Source of the DNA: Planctomycetaceae bacterium
GTDB taxonomy: Bacteria; Planctomycetota; Planctomycetia; Pirellulales; Pirellulaceae
NCBI GenBank assembly: GCA_005778405.1
Contig: SXOA01000060.1
Span: forward strand, 1-64,000
Length of the DNA: 64,000 bases
Direction: 5' to 3'
Position 1 is the first letter of the stretch, and each line of letters opens with the position of its first letter. Position numbers and translations under genes: made by a program. Positions 56,032-64,000 of the stretch are shown in pieces. Under the pieces are notes generated by a model. The model had not been told where the DNA came from, made no database searches, and saw only the letters and a list, made by a program, of their open reading frames with translations.

Positions 56032-57519
56032 ATGCTCAGGCATTTGAATTTCATGCGCCCCAGTCCTCACGCTGCGCCTGAGAACTCCCCAAACGCCGCG
56101 TCACTTTCACGGCGCGATCTCTTGGGGAGTTTTGCCACTGGATTTGGAGGCATGGCACTGGCCTCTTTGCTGACCAACGCATCGCCGGCGAGTCCAATCC
56201 TGGGCGAAGCGGCTGACCCGCCGCCTCACCATCCGGCCAAGGCCCGCCGGGTCATACAAATCTTTTTGCAAGGCGGCCTCAGCCAGGTCGACACGTTTGA
56301 CTACAAGCCAGAGCTCGAGCGGTTGCACGGCAAGTCGGTTCCCGGCGAGCAAAAGCCGCAGGCCTTCATGGGCAAGGTCGGCCTGCTGCACAAACCGCAT
56401 TTTGCCTTCCAGCAGCGCGGCGAGAGCGGACTGTGGGTGTCCGATCTGTTTCCGCATATCGCCGGTGTTGCCGATGAGCTGACGGTCATCCGCTCGCTGT
56501 GGTCGGGCACCGGCAACCACACCCCCGCCACTTACGAGGCAAACAGCGGCTTTCGCACCTTGGGATTTCCCGCGGCGGGGACATGGATTTCCTACGGCCT
56601 GGGCTGCGAAGTCGATAATCTGCCAACGTTCGTGGTCATTCCCGACAGCCGGTCGCTCCCCACCGGTGCGGCGAACAACTGGTCGAGCGGTTTTCTTCCC
56701 GCGCGGCATCAAGGCGTAGCTCTAAGCACCAGCGGCCCACCCGTTCGCAATCTGAATCCCTCATCTGATGTTGACGGGAAAACGCAAGCCGCCCGGTTCG
56801 CGGCCCTCGCGGAACTCAATCGCCAGCACCTGGCGGAGCGCGGGCCGGATGATGCTCTCCAGAGTCGTATCCGGAGTTATGAGCTGGCGGCCCGTATGCA
56901 ACTGGCGGTTCCCGAGGCGGCCGATCTCGCCAAGGAATCGGCAGCGACACTTGCCATGTATGGCGTCGAAAAGAAGGAATGCGCCGACTTTGCCCGGTCC
57001 TGTTTGCTATCGCGCAGATTGATTGAACGGGGCGTGCGGTTCGTGCAACTCTGGAGCGGTGCCGCCTTTGGCAGCGAAGTGCATTGGGACGCCCACGGCA
57101 GCGTTCCCGATAATCATCGCCGCGAAGCGAGCAAGATCGACCAGCCCGTAGCCGCCCTGCTGCGGGACCTGCGGCAGCGAGGGCTGCTCGACGACACGCT
57201 TGTCATCTTCAACACCGAGTTCGGCCGCACGCCGTACGCCGAAAGTGCGGGTGACAAAGCGGGCCCGGGCCGGGACCACAATCCGGATGTGTTCAGCGTC
57301 TGGCTCGCAGGCGGCGGGCTCAAACACGGAATTGCCTTTGGCCGGTCGGACGATATTGGCTGGAAGGTGGCGGAGAACGCAGTCGACACGCACGACTTCC
57401 ATGCCACGATCCTGCACCTCTTGGGCATCGACCACACGCGGCTGACCTATTATCACAACGGCATCCGCCGCCGGCTGACCAACGTGCATGGCCATGTGGT
57501 GAGCGACCTGCTGGCTTAG
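56032..57519 (+). CDS. DUF1501 family exported protein (sulfatase-like fold)
   Basis: A Tat-type motif (SRRDLLGSFATGFGGMALASLL, about residues 26-47) leads to a 495-residue protein of the DUF1501 family, part of the alkaline-phosphatase/sulfatase superfamily. Landmarks are IFLQGGLSQVDTFD, WSGTGNHTPA, FNTEFGRTPYAE and GRDHNPDVFSVWLAGGG with the metal-binding Asp/His residues. It is exported and paired with the cytochrome protein 3 nt upstream, probably co-translated. Confidence 0.93.
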   Translation: MLRHLNFMRPSPHAAPENSPNAASLSRRDLLGSFATGFGGMALASLLTNASPASPILGEAADPPPHHPAKARRVIQIFLQGGLSQVDTFDYKPELERLHGKSVPGEQKPQAFMGKVGLLHKPHFAFQQRGESGLWVSDLFPHIAGVADELTVIRSLWSGTGNHTPATYEANSGFRTLGFPAAGTWISYGLGCEVDNLPTFVVIPDSRSLPTGAANNWSSGFLPARHQGVALSTSGPPVRNLNPSSDVDGKTQAARFAALAELNRQHLAERGPDDALQSRIRSYELAARMQLAVPEAADLAKESAATLAMYGVEKKECADFARSCLLSRRLIERGVRFVQLWSGAAFGSEVHWDAHGSVPDNHRREASKIDQPVAALLRDLRQRGLLDDTLVIFNTEFGRTPYAESAGDKAGPGRDHNPDVFSVWLAGGGLKHGIAFGRSDDIGWKVAENAVDTHDFHATILHLLGIDHTRLTYYHNGIRRRLTNVHGHVVSDLLA

Positions 57520-57526
57520 CTCGCCG

Positions 57527-58411
57527 CTATTCTCGCAGCACCTTGCCGCTTGTGCTGACGAGCGCGGGGGCGGTGGCTTCGTCGTATTTGCCGCCGAGAA
57601 TCTGCGTGATGGAGAAGCCTTCGGTTCGCACCTGCGCGACTCCATTGCCGCCGGCGTTGCAGCCGTCCAGGCGCACCCGCGAGGCTCCGCCAATGGAGAA
57701 GCCGCTGCGGCCGTTATCCACCGAGGTGACATTAATGAGGTCGATCCGCCTGGCCGTATCGTGGGCATTCACCCCATCGAGCTGAAACCCGCGGACCGTC
57801 AGATTCGAAATGACCAGGTCATGGACTTCGTAGAGGGTGATCCCCGTTTGTAAGCCGCAGCAAGCGGGACGATACGACGAAGGAATGTGGCCCGGTTCGC
57901 AGCGGAAGTAAATCTTGCCTTCCAACAGGCACCACTGCAGCGGCTCGAGCTTGGGCCGAGCGCCGGCCTTCACGGGGACTCGTTGGGCGATCTTGTCGGC
58001 CAGAAATAGTTGTTGGTGCGCCATCAGGCGGGGACGGAGCGAGAAAGTGTCGCTCCCTTCATACTCCCACTCGGCATCGATCAAGGAAGTTGTGCCGTCC
58101 AGCACCGCGCCATTGCCGACAATTTCGACCGCGACATCTTGTTTGCCGCTGCTCGATCCCCCTTGCACGGCGATGCTCTCGCGATACGGTTCATCCGGAT
58201 GCGCCATGATGATGATCCGGTCGCCGGATTTCGCCAGCCGCAAGGCTTTCGTAATCGTTTTCGTCGGCCCATTCGACTTCCCTTGGGCCCGCAGAGTTTC
58301 GCCGTTGTTGCGGTCGTCTCCTCCCAGGTTGTCGACATAGAGATCCCGCGCACTGGCCGATGTGGCGATTGCGAAGACCAGGCAAAGTGTGCCAAAAATG
58401 CGGTGGAACAT
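57527..58411 (-). CDS. Secreted beta-helix protein
   Basis: GGAG lies 8 nt before ATG 58411, and a signal peptide follows (FHRIFGTLCLVFAIATSASARDLYV). The 294-residue protein has the N-terminal DLYVDNLGGDDRNNGET... and ALRLAKSGDRIII start usual for right-handed beta-helix proteins, and later coils (LVISNLTVRG, IDLINVTSVDNGRSGFSIGG). Some members are carbohydrate lyases or phage-tail-like depolymerases; no catalytic residues were identified. It converges with the DUF1501 gene with 7 nt between stops. Confidence 0.78.
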   Translation of the reverse strand: MFHRIFGTLCLVFAIATSASARDLYVDNLGGDDRNNGETLRAQGKSNGPTKTITKALRLAKSGDRIIIMAHPDEPYRESIAVQGGSSSGKQDVAVEIVGNGAVLDGTTSLIDAEWEYEGSDTFSLRPRLMAHQQLFLADKIAQRVPVKAGARPKLEPLQWCLLEGKIYFRCEPGHIPSSYRPACCGLQTGITLYEVHDLVISNLTVRGFQLDGVNAHDTARRIDLINVTSVDNGRSGFSIGGASRVRLDGCNAGGNGVAQVRTEGFSITQILGGKYDEATAPALVSTSGKVLRE

Positions 58412-58481
58412 GCGAAGGCTCCGGAGGAGTTTCCAGCTTCGCAAGTGTAGCACGCGAAAAGCAGCGGAGCGGCCGATCCGC

Positions 58482-59435
58482 TTACCGCTTAGTCTCCAGC
58501 CCTTTCCTCGCCGTCTGCGGAGGAGTTTTGCCGGTGGGATAGCGGAGGTCGAGTCTGTAGTCGACTCCTGGACTTGTCGTAGCCGCCGACTTGTCGAGCG
58601 GGCCATGCTTGACGACATACTGCTCCAACCAGGCAATCTTTTCGCGAGGTGATTGCTCGTCCTTGGCCTCGCTGCCGGGTGCGTGCCCCCAGAGGATGCG
58701 CGTGCCCGCCTTCGTCTCGAGCTTGAACAGCGGTTTGGCGTTGGGATCGCTATCGACCAGCACTCTATACAGCCCCAACTTTTGCCAATGGCCCTGACAA
58801 GTATCGGCCAGCAACGCCGCACCGGCAATCTTTTCGCTCCCCCAGGGTGTGCCGAAGGCGCGGCCGGTCGGAGACACATCGCCGGCAGAGATGCGGAGGA
58901 AGTGCGGCGCTTTCTGCGCGACCTCCTTTTCAAAATCCTCCGACGGCAGCAGCACGCTGGCCGCGTCAATGAAATAGAGCTTGGGTTCTCCCTGCCAGGT
59001 GACTTCGACCATCGCTACGGGCTTGCGGTATTCGAGCTCCACTTCCAAACGAGCCGGATAGTGCTTGCTCACTCTCTTCACACTCGCCACCCAGCTATGA
59101 GCCGCAAAGGCTCGCGAAACCTTGTCCACCAATTGTGGATCCCGCAGCGGCAGGGAAGCCAGGCTGCTGCTCTTGGCGACTTCTCCTTTCACATCGGCGT
59201 GAATCCAACTCGGCGGCGGCGTAATGCTGATGTTCTCTGGCGCGACGATGAAATCACGGCTGACTGTGCCTGCCTCGCCCCAGGTCCGCCAGGCGTAGGT
59301 CCAGCCCCCGACGATCAGCCCAATCAGGATGGCTGCCGCAATCAGTCGCCGCAGGAGCGCGCCAAAAAGTCCCCCTGCCGCAAACTTGCGCAGCACTGTC
59401 GGCGTCCAGTTGCGAACCGGCTTCGGGCTTCCCAT
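58482..59435 (-). CDS. FtsQ/DivIB-like cell division protein
   Basis: Start at ATG 59435, with AAGGA about 10 nt upstream; a TTG start at 59471 is the other choice. The 317-residue protein has one membrane helix (about 31-51), then a POTRA-like domain (ISITPPPSWIHADV, then LPLRDPQLVDKVSRAFAAHSWVASVKRVSKHYPARLEVELEYRKPVAMVEV) in the order and with the W-V-x-x-V-x-V strand pair seen in FtsQ. A second beta domain follows. Its place just after murB agrees with FtsQ in division/cell-wall clusters. FtsQ links division proteins at the septum; here the partners are unknown. Confidence 0.72.
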   Translation of the reverse strand: MGSPKPVRNWTPTVLRKFAAGGLFGALLRRLIAAAILIGLIVGGWTYAWRTWGEAGTVSRDFIVAPENISITPPPSWIHADVKGEVAKSSSLASLPLRDPQLVDKVSRAFAAHSWVASVKRVSKHYPARLEVELEYRKPVAMVEVTWQGEPKLYFIDAASVLLPSEDFEKEVAQKAPHFLRISAGDVSPTGRAFGTPWGSEKIAGAALLADTCQGHWQKLGLYRVLVDSDPNAKPLFKLETKAGTRILWGHAPGSEAKDEQSPREKIAWLEQYVVKHGPLDKSAATTSPGVDYRLDLRYPTGKTPPQTARKGLETKR

Positions 59436-59464
59436 GAGGCTGACATCCTTTTCAGCGATTCGAA

Positions 59465-60343
59465 CTACCAAACCTCAATCGCAATTTCCAGTTCCGTTGC
59501 GGTCTTCTCGGCGACCACGCGGCGGGCATGCTCGATCAGTTCCAGCACGTCGCGGCTTTTGGCTCGGGGCCCGGCGAGAATGAAGTTCGGACTACGGTCG
59601 CAAATCTCGGCATCCCCGACTCGCGCTCCCTTCAGTCCCGCTTCCTCCACCAGACTGGCCGCGCTCACTCCCCCCGGATTTTTGAAAATACATCCCGCGC
59701 CTTCCGCTCCCAGCGGCTGGCTGGCCCGTTTCAGAATCCAGAGCTGCTGCATGTGCTTGGTGAGTTTTGGGGCGTCTCCCTTTTCGAGTTCCAGCGTCGC
59801 TTCCAGCACCACGAGCTCGTCCACGCTGCTGTCGCGATAGCCGAACCGCAATTCTTCCCGCTTGCGACTGACAATATCTCCTTTGCGAGTCATTACCGAA
59901 ACAGACTGAGTCCACTGGCCAATATCGGCGCTGTGCGAACCGGCATTGGTGTGCAGGGCACCGCCGAGAGTGCCGGGAATCCCGACGAGTTGCTCCAGCC
60001 CCGCCAACCCTTCCCGCACCGCCGTCGAAATCACATGCCCCAGTTTGGCCCCGCCGCCGGCGACGACGCGCTTTCCTTGCACGGCAATCGTCCCAAACGC
60101 TGCCGCCGAAAGATGCACGACCAGCCCGCTCACTCCTTCGTCTCGCACCAAGAGGTTCGAGCCACCTCCCAGGATGTGAACCGCCAGGCCGTCCTTCGCC
60201 GCCTGCCGCACCAGTCCTTGCAACTCCGCAACCGAGGTCGGCTCGGCGAAATACTGCGCCTTGCCTCCCAACCGAAACCACGTGTATGGCGCGAGCGGCT
60301 CCTGCTCGCGCGTGATGTGTTCAAATCCAGTGGGGATGGCCAT
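59465..60343 (-). CDS. murB: UDP-N-acetylenolpyruvoylglucosamine reductase
   Basis: MurB makes UDP-MurNAc with NADPH and FAD. The 292-residue protein shows the FAD-binding YTWFRLGGKAQYF and LGGGSNLLVRDEG, the GIPGTLGGALHTNAGSHSADIGQ block, the RYGYRDS-type RFGYRDS (Tyr is part of the active site), and GAGCIFKNPGG with a catalytic Cys where many have Ser. It is type II by length. It lies between the MurE-like and FtsQ-like genes. Confidence 0.95.
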   Translation of the reverse strand: MAIPTGFEHITREQEPLAPYTWFRLGGKAQYFAEPTSVAELQGLVRQAAKDGLAVHILGGGSNLLVRDEGVSGLVVHLSAAAFGTIAVQGKRVVAGGGAKLGHVISTAVREGLAGLEQLVGIPGTLGGALHTNAGSHSADIGQWTQSVSVMTRKGDIVSRKREELRFGYRDSSVDELVVLEATLELEKGDAPKLTKHMQQLWILKRASQPLGAEGAGCIFKNPGGVSAASLVEEAGLKGARVGDAEICDRSPNFILAGPRAKSRDVLELIEHARRVVAEKTATELEIAIEVW

Positions 60344-60504
60344 AACGGATTCGCCGTAAGAGTCGCGTGCTAACTGTCCCTGATTTTACCGATACCAACG
60401 AATCTTTCGTAGGGTGCATGAGCGCAGCGAAATGCACGCGTAATCCGGTCAGCCAACTTTGCACTCGCGTGTATTTCGCTGACGCTCGTACACTCTACAA
60501 TTTG

Positions 60505-62010
60505 CTATCCTACCACCCGCAGCCTCGGCTGCCGCAACTCTTCTCCTCCTTGCCGATAGAGCCAGGCCCTGGCAATCGCCCGGTCATCGTGCATCAGCCG
60601 CCGCTTGCCGACAATCTGCTCTTCGCGGTCCCCTTTGCCGGTAATCACCACGCAGTCTCCCGGCAGGGCCGTGAGCAGTGCATAGCGAATGGCCTCGACC
60701 CGTCCCGGCAGCACGTGCCCCTTGGCGGGGCGCTGAAAGCCGTCCAGGATGTCGTGGGCAATCTTGAGCGGCTCTTCGTGGCGGGGATCGATGCTCGTAA
60801 TGATGGGAAGGTCGCAGCCACGCTCAGCAACCCGGCCAAGTTCGGCCCGGTTCTTCTTGTTTCTACTCCCCGGCGCTCCAAAGACGCAAATCAGGCGGCC
60901 AGCCGTGTTTTTCCGCAGTGTTCGCAGCGTGCAGGCGAGCTGCTCGGGCGTCTGGGCCGAATCGACGAACACGCCAAACTTCTGCCCACATTCCAGCCGC
61001 TCCAACCGGCCGGGAACCCGCTCGACAGCTTCCAACCCGCGAGCGATTGTCGGTGCGTCAATTCCCAATGTCAGTCCCACCGCGGCCGCGGCCAGGCAGT
61101 TGGCCACGTGATGGTCTCCAATCATTTGGGTCCGCACCGGCACGGTCTCATTTCCCGCGGACAACAGAAACGTCTGCTCGCTCCGCTGCCGCTCGATGAT
61201 TTCCCCAGTGACATCGGCTTCGGATTGCAAGCCGAATGTCAGGACCGGCGATTCCAGCCGCGTCAGCAATTCCGCGCTCGCCTCGTCGTCGGCATTCAGC
61301 ACCGCAAAGCCTCCCGGCTTGAGCATCGAGAGGAGCCGCTCCTTCGACCGGCGGTAGTTCTCCTGGCTGCCGTGAAACGACAGATGGGCCTCGCGCAGGT
61401 TCGTTAGCACCGCCGCATCAAAATCCACGCCTGCCGCTCGCCGTTCCGCCAGTGCCCGGCTGGAAAGCTCCAGCACGGCGCTGGTGCAGCCGGCCTCGGT
61501 CATGCGCGAGAGCCACTTGGCGAGCAGCGGCGCGTGCGGCGTCGTGACTTTGGCGGCGACCTGGTCCACCGAGTCGCTGTAGCCCACGCTACTGGTCACT
61601 CCTACTGCTTGCCCCGCGGCTTCGAGCACCGAGGCGATGAGCATCGAGGTGACGGTCTTGCCACTGGTCCCCGTCACGCCGATGGTCCGCAGCGAATCAC
61701 TCGGTCGGCCGACGAGAGCCTGGCAGATCTCGCCGAGCGCCTCTCGCGAGTCCTCCACCACAACCTGCGGCCCCGCGACGGGCAACAGCCGCTCGGCCAA
61801 CACCGCGGCGGCCCCGCGGCGAACTGCTTCGTCGGCCCAGTCGTGGCCATCAGAATCAGCCGCGGTGATCGCGATGAACAAGTCCCCCGGATTCACTTCC
61901 TCGGGGCTGGTGCAGCAGGCAGTGACCCGGACATCCGGGGCCTGCACAAATCGGGCATTGGTCAGCACGTCCCGGAGAGAAATACCGGCACGCTCAAGAT
62001 TGGGCGTCAT
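60505..62010 (-). CDS. MurE-like Mur ligase with altered signature residues
   Basis: AAGGAGG 6 nt before ATG 62010 sets the start. The 501-residue protein has all three Mur ligase domains: N-terminal UDP-binding domain, ATPase domain with P-loop GVTGTSGKTVTSM, and C-terminal ligand domain. Length and overall order match MurE, but residues usually fixed in MurE differ: SSRAL instead of SSHAL, REAHLSFHG instead of a DHLDYHG type, VDSAQTPEQL instead of VDYAHTPDAL, and SIDPRHEEP in the place of DNPRxEDP (the diaminopimelate-binding motif). The carbamylated-Lys region (YRRSKERLL) is kept. It may be an ordinary planctomycetal MurE or a paralogue for a different substrate. Confidence 0.8.
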   Translation of the reverse strand: MTPNLERAGISLRDVLTNARFVQAPDVRVTACCTSPEEVNPGDLFIAITAADSDGHDWADEAVRRGAAAVLAERLLPVAGPQVVVEDSREALGEICQALVGRPSDSLRTIGVTGTSGKTVTSMLIASVLEAAGQAVGVTSSVGYSDSVDQVAAKVTTPHAPLLAKWLSRMTEAGCTSAVLELSSRALAERRAAGVDFDAAVLTNLREAHLSFHGSQENYRRSKERLLSMLKPGGFAVLNADDEASAELLTRLESPVLTFGLQSEADVTGEIIERQRSEQTFLLSAGNETVPVRTQMIGDHHVANCLAAAAVGLTLGIDAPTIARGLEAVERVPGRLERLECGQKFGVFVDSAQTPEQLACTLRTLRKNTAGRLICVFGAPGSRNKKNRAELGRVAERGCDLPIITSIDPRHEEPLKIAHDILDGFQRPAKGHVLPGRVEAIRYALLTALPGDCVVITGKGDREEQIVGKRRLMHDDRAIARAWLYRQGGEELRQPRLRVVG

Positions 62011-62530
62011 CCCAGGCCTCCTTGCCTTTGGGTGATGGGCGAAAAAACCGGTTAGCGGCTCCATCGCAATCCATGCGATGGGCGGGGTGCCGCTGTTTGC
62101 GGGCGACCAGGGCCGCCAGCAGACCTATTACCGGGCAATGAACGAGCCGAAATTGTCAGCATTTGAGCAACGGGGTCAAGACGAAAACCAATCCCGCTCA
62201 AAATCCAGTTTTAAGCGACCTATCTACCCACGAACCGGGTGCCCTTATTCACGTTTTTTCCATGATTCGTGAACGACGTTTACGTCCAGTCGAATCAACT
62301 CAACTCCTTATAGAATATCGTGTTACCGATTCGTGAATCGCCGCAAGTCTGATTCACAGGCGTGTTTTACTGGTGTTTTTGATTCACGAGAAATCCTGGG
62401 ATCCGGCAGCCAATCATAAGCTCTCTTTCAAACACCCAACTCGAGGCATGCTAAAGACCGGCGTGCGAGGCGGAGTGAAACAAGGCCTGCTGATCGGCAA
62501 GCCGGGCTTCGCGGTGAGCGCGGGCAGGCC
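62011..62530. other. Gene-free region with no recognised feature
   Basis: Downstream reading of this region shows no credible ORF. It is AT-richer at about 62240-62400. It must contain the promoter of the murE-like cluster. Confidence 0.35.
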
Positions 62531-62730
62531 ATGAACTCGCTGTACCTCGAATATCGCCACGTAAAGGGGCAGGTCATGCTGACCGAGGGAGCAAACAATC
62601 GAAATGGGTGGGCTGCGAACGAGGGGGCTTGCAGCTGCTGCTCGACGGCAAGGGCCAACCGATTGTGGGCCTGGACGGCACGTTCAACAACGACCTGACG
62701 GCCATGCGATTGTTGCTGCCAACGCGCTAG
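62531..62730 (+). pseudogene. Possible decayed gene fragment
   Basis: The plus strand opens with ATG and reads NSLYLEYRHVKGQVMLTEG; after a probable frame change near 62605-62620 the next frame reads GLQLLLDGKGQPIVGLDGTF and on to a TAG at 62730. The two halves look like one protein interrupted by an indel. There is no identification, and it may be chance. Confidence 0.25.
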
Positions 62731-62747
62731 CGGCCTGAGTCGTGTTC

Positions 62748-62846
62748 GGCGAGCGGCCTGCGTAAGCTGGCCGGTCACTTGGAAGCGCCAAGTGCGGCAC
62801 GCACCGGAGAGCCGACTTACCGGCCAGCTTACGCAGGCCGCTCGCC
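62748..62846. repeat. Perfect 28-bp inverted repeat with a nested hairpin
   Basis: The arms at 62748-62775 and 62819-62846 are exact reverse complements around a 43-nt spacer. Inside the spacer CACTTGG (62776-62782) and CCAAGTG (62788-62794) form a second hairpin. The whole can fold into a branched structure. No ORF lies in it; it looks like a dispersed repeat unit. Confidence 0.75.
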
Positions 62847-62861
62847 ACGGAGAAATGAAGA

Positions 62862-62969
62862 CTAGGAGCCTGTTGAAAAAGGGGTTTGGCTCGGAGCCAA
62901 CGATCAATTCTCCCCGCGAAAACGGGTTGTGGCGACGTGCCTGACCCCTTTTTCAACACGCTGCTAGGG
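62862..62969. mobile_element. MITE-like element of about 108 bp with terminal inverted repeats
   Basis: TGTTGAAAAAGGGGT (62871-62885) is repeated inverted and exact at 62944-62958, and the match extends outward imperfectly (CTAGGAGCC on the left, reverse complement of CGCTGCTAG on the right). The interior of about 58 bp has no ORF. Length and arms fit a miniature inverted-repeat element or a bidirectional hairpin. Its right end holds the stop codon of the next gene. Confidence 0.5.
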
Positions 62970-64000
62970 GAGCATGCGGCGCGTCGTGGAGGAGGGAAGT
63001 TGAGTCTTCCAGTCGATGTGCCCCTCACCGGAGCCGGACTTGTTCAGGCCATGCGGCACGACGGTGATGCGAATTCCGATCAGGCCGGTCTCCGGAAGTT
63101 TGTTCGCGTCCACGTTTCCGCACCACGAGACGATCTCGGTCTTCGGCTCCAGCGTCCCTAGCCCCAGACTCTTCGATCCGACGGCTGCGTCCAGTCCTTC
63201 TGGCAACAGGAAGCCCTCCGTGGAGCCCCCGCCTCCTCCGGCGTACCTGGTTTCAATCCGCCAACTCTTGCGGCCTTCCACCTCGACGGCCCGGCGGGCA
63301 TGTGACCAGAGAAATGACGCTTCCAGAGGCTTGCCCGCGGCCATGACATATCCGCAGTGATTGGGAATCGCCACGGTGGCATTGTCCTGTCGAGTCACGA
63401 TTTCAAAAATCGCCACCTGCCCGGCGGGAACGGTGAAATTCACGCCGATGCCGCTGGTGATGATTCCCAGGGATGGGACTGCGGCGGGATCTTCCACGCT
63501 CGCTGCGTCGTTCCCACTGGGAAGAGACGCTGCGATTCCGACCAGTAGAGCCAGCGGCCCGAAGACGCTCACCACGCCGACCACGGCTCCGGCTGGCGTG
63601 AACAGCCACTCGATGAACCTGCCGTACTTTTCGCCCTGCGATTCAAACGCGGCGATGACGCGGGGCCGCGTGAAATAGATGACTTGCCCAATCAGACACG
63701 CCAGGCCGAAGGCGAGTGACCCGCCGAAGACCAGCAGGAACGTGGCGAGCGTCACGAAGTCGCGCACGTCCCCTTCGACCCCCTCCGCGATCACGGTCTG
63801 CTCAATATCCGTGTAAAGATCGAGGATGGCATAGCGTGCCAGGTACGGCGCGTCGAAGACCAGCGAGGCCAGGCCGAAGATGCACACCCCCAGCGTCAGT
63901 TTCCTCGCCCACGGCTTCCAGAGGAACAGCCCGATGCTGGCGGCAAACATCCCGGCCGCCATGACGAACGCCAGCACCGTATCGACCTGCTCCCACACTT
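62964..64000 (-). CDS. Membrane protein of unknown function (may run off the window edge)
   Basis: The frame is open to the window edge; the first possible start is a GTG at 63998, and the true start may lie beyond. It has about four membrane segments in its first half (FVMAAGMFAASIGLFLW, TLGVCIFGLASLVF, FLLVFGGSLAFGLACLIG, PAGAVVGVVSVFGPLALLVG). The second half is a soluble beta-rich domain (VPAGQVAIFEIVTRQ, YVMAAGKPLEASFLWSHARR). The stop TAG lies inside the MITE-like arm, so the last residues may be derived from the insertion. Function unknown. Confidence 0.55.
   Translation of the reverse strand, partial: VWEQVDTVLAFVMAAGMFAASIGLFLWKPWARKLTLGVCIFGLASLVFDAPYLARYAILDLYTDIEQTVIAEGVEGDVRDFVTLATFLLVFGGSLAFGLACLIGQVIYFTRPRVIAAFESQGEKYGRFIEWLFTPAGAVVGVVSVFGPLALLVGIAASLPSGNDAASVEDPAAVPSLGIITSGIGVNFTVPAGQVAIFEIVTRQDNATVAIPNHCGYVMAAGKPLEASFLWSHARRAVEVEGRKSWRIETRYAGGGGGSTEGFLLPEGLDAAVGSKSLGLGTLEPKTEIVSWCGNVDANKLPETGLIGIRITVVPHGLNKSGSGEGHIDWKTQLPSSTTRRMLP

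Noticed and set aside
62428-62907. 159-codon minus-strand frame downstream of the cell-wall cluster
   Set aside because: It covers repeat arms and has a non-protein-like composition rich in Arg, Ser and Ala; no signal or domain.

Overview
The window comes from a GC-rich member of the Planctomycetota. The evidence is the set of families it carries: a protein with Planctomycete-type cytochrome c / DUF1549 / DUF1553 domains followed by a DUF1501 protein, giant Ser/Thr kinases with WD40 and TPR tails, a TIGR02999-type ECF sigma factor beside such a kinase, many secreted proteins of unknown function, and several families of dispersed palindromic repeats. It is ordinary chromosome; no prophage, CRISPR array, rRNA or tRNA was seen. 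Gene starts often lack a good Shine-Dalgarno site, so several starts were chosen from signal peptides or conserved N-termini.

Layout. 1-4.8 kb: the first codons of a lysine-rich (HU-like) protein, a secreted beta-propeller, a di-haem peroxidase, small membrane ORFs, and an EF-hand/deiodinase-like gene interrupted by an in-frame TGA. 4.9-9.8 kb: a membrane Ser/Thr kinase, a membrane protein, a TIM-barrel sugar isomerase-like protein and serS. 10-12.8 kb: feoA-feoA-feoB ferrous iron uptake. 12.8-16 kb: glgA and a beta-helix protein. 16-20.8 kb: a lipid A / outer-membrane operon on the minus strand (Skp/OmpH, lpxC, lpxA, Gfo/Idh/MocA oxidoreductase) with a candidate sigma-54 promoter. 20.9-27 kb: an M28 peptidase, an LRR protein, a second TIM-barrel protein, a tiny Sm-like protein and an RNase HII-like protein. 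27-35 kb: a sigma-54 activator with a degenerate receiver domain, envelope proteins and a long FHA/coiled-coil protein. 35.7-44.5 kb: DksA-like, HtrA/DegP-like, several secreted or membrane unknowns and an SDR. 44.8-51.6 kb: an ECF sigma factor and a 2,000-residue kinase-WD40-EF-hand-TPR protein. 51.7-57.5 kb: moaC, a polyprenyl synthase and the cytochrome/DUF1501 pair. 57.5-62 kb: a beta-helix protein and an FtsQ-like / MurB / MurE-like cell-wall cluster. 62-64 kb: degraded sequence, nested inverted repeats, a MITE-like element and the end of a membrane protein.

Main result. The gene at 3505-4788 (minus) encodes four EF-hands joined to an iodothyronine-deiodinase-like thioredoxin domain. The reading frame meets TGA exactly at the catalytic selenocysteine/cysteine position (FGSFT-stop-GPFR), and the rest of the domain continues in the same frame for 139 codons with the family's hallmark residues (YIREAHPADGW). 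A perfect 7-bp hairpin with a GGC loop begins 10 nt after the TGA, fitting my recollection of the bacterial SECIS rules. I read this as a selenoprotein, not a pseudogene.

Other points worth a second look are the MurE-like ligase with altered signature residues, the FtsQ-like gene retained in a phylum that mostly lacks FtsZ, the candidate sigma-54 control of lipid A genes, the Sm-like mini-protein, and repeat insertions that lie inside an operon or supply a stop codon.
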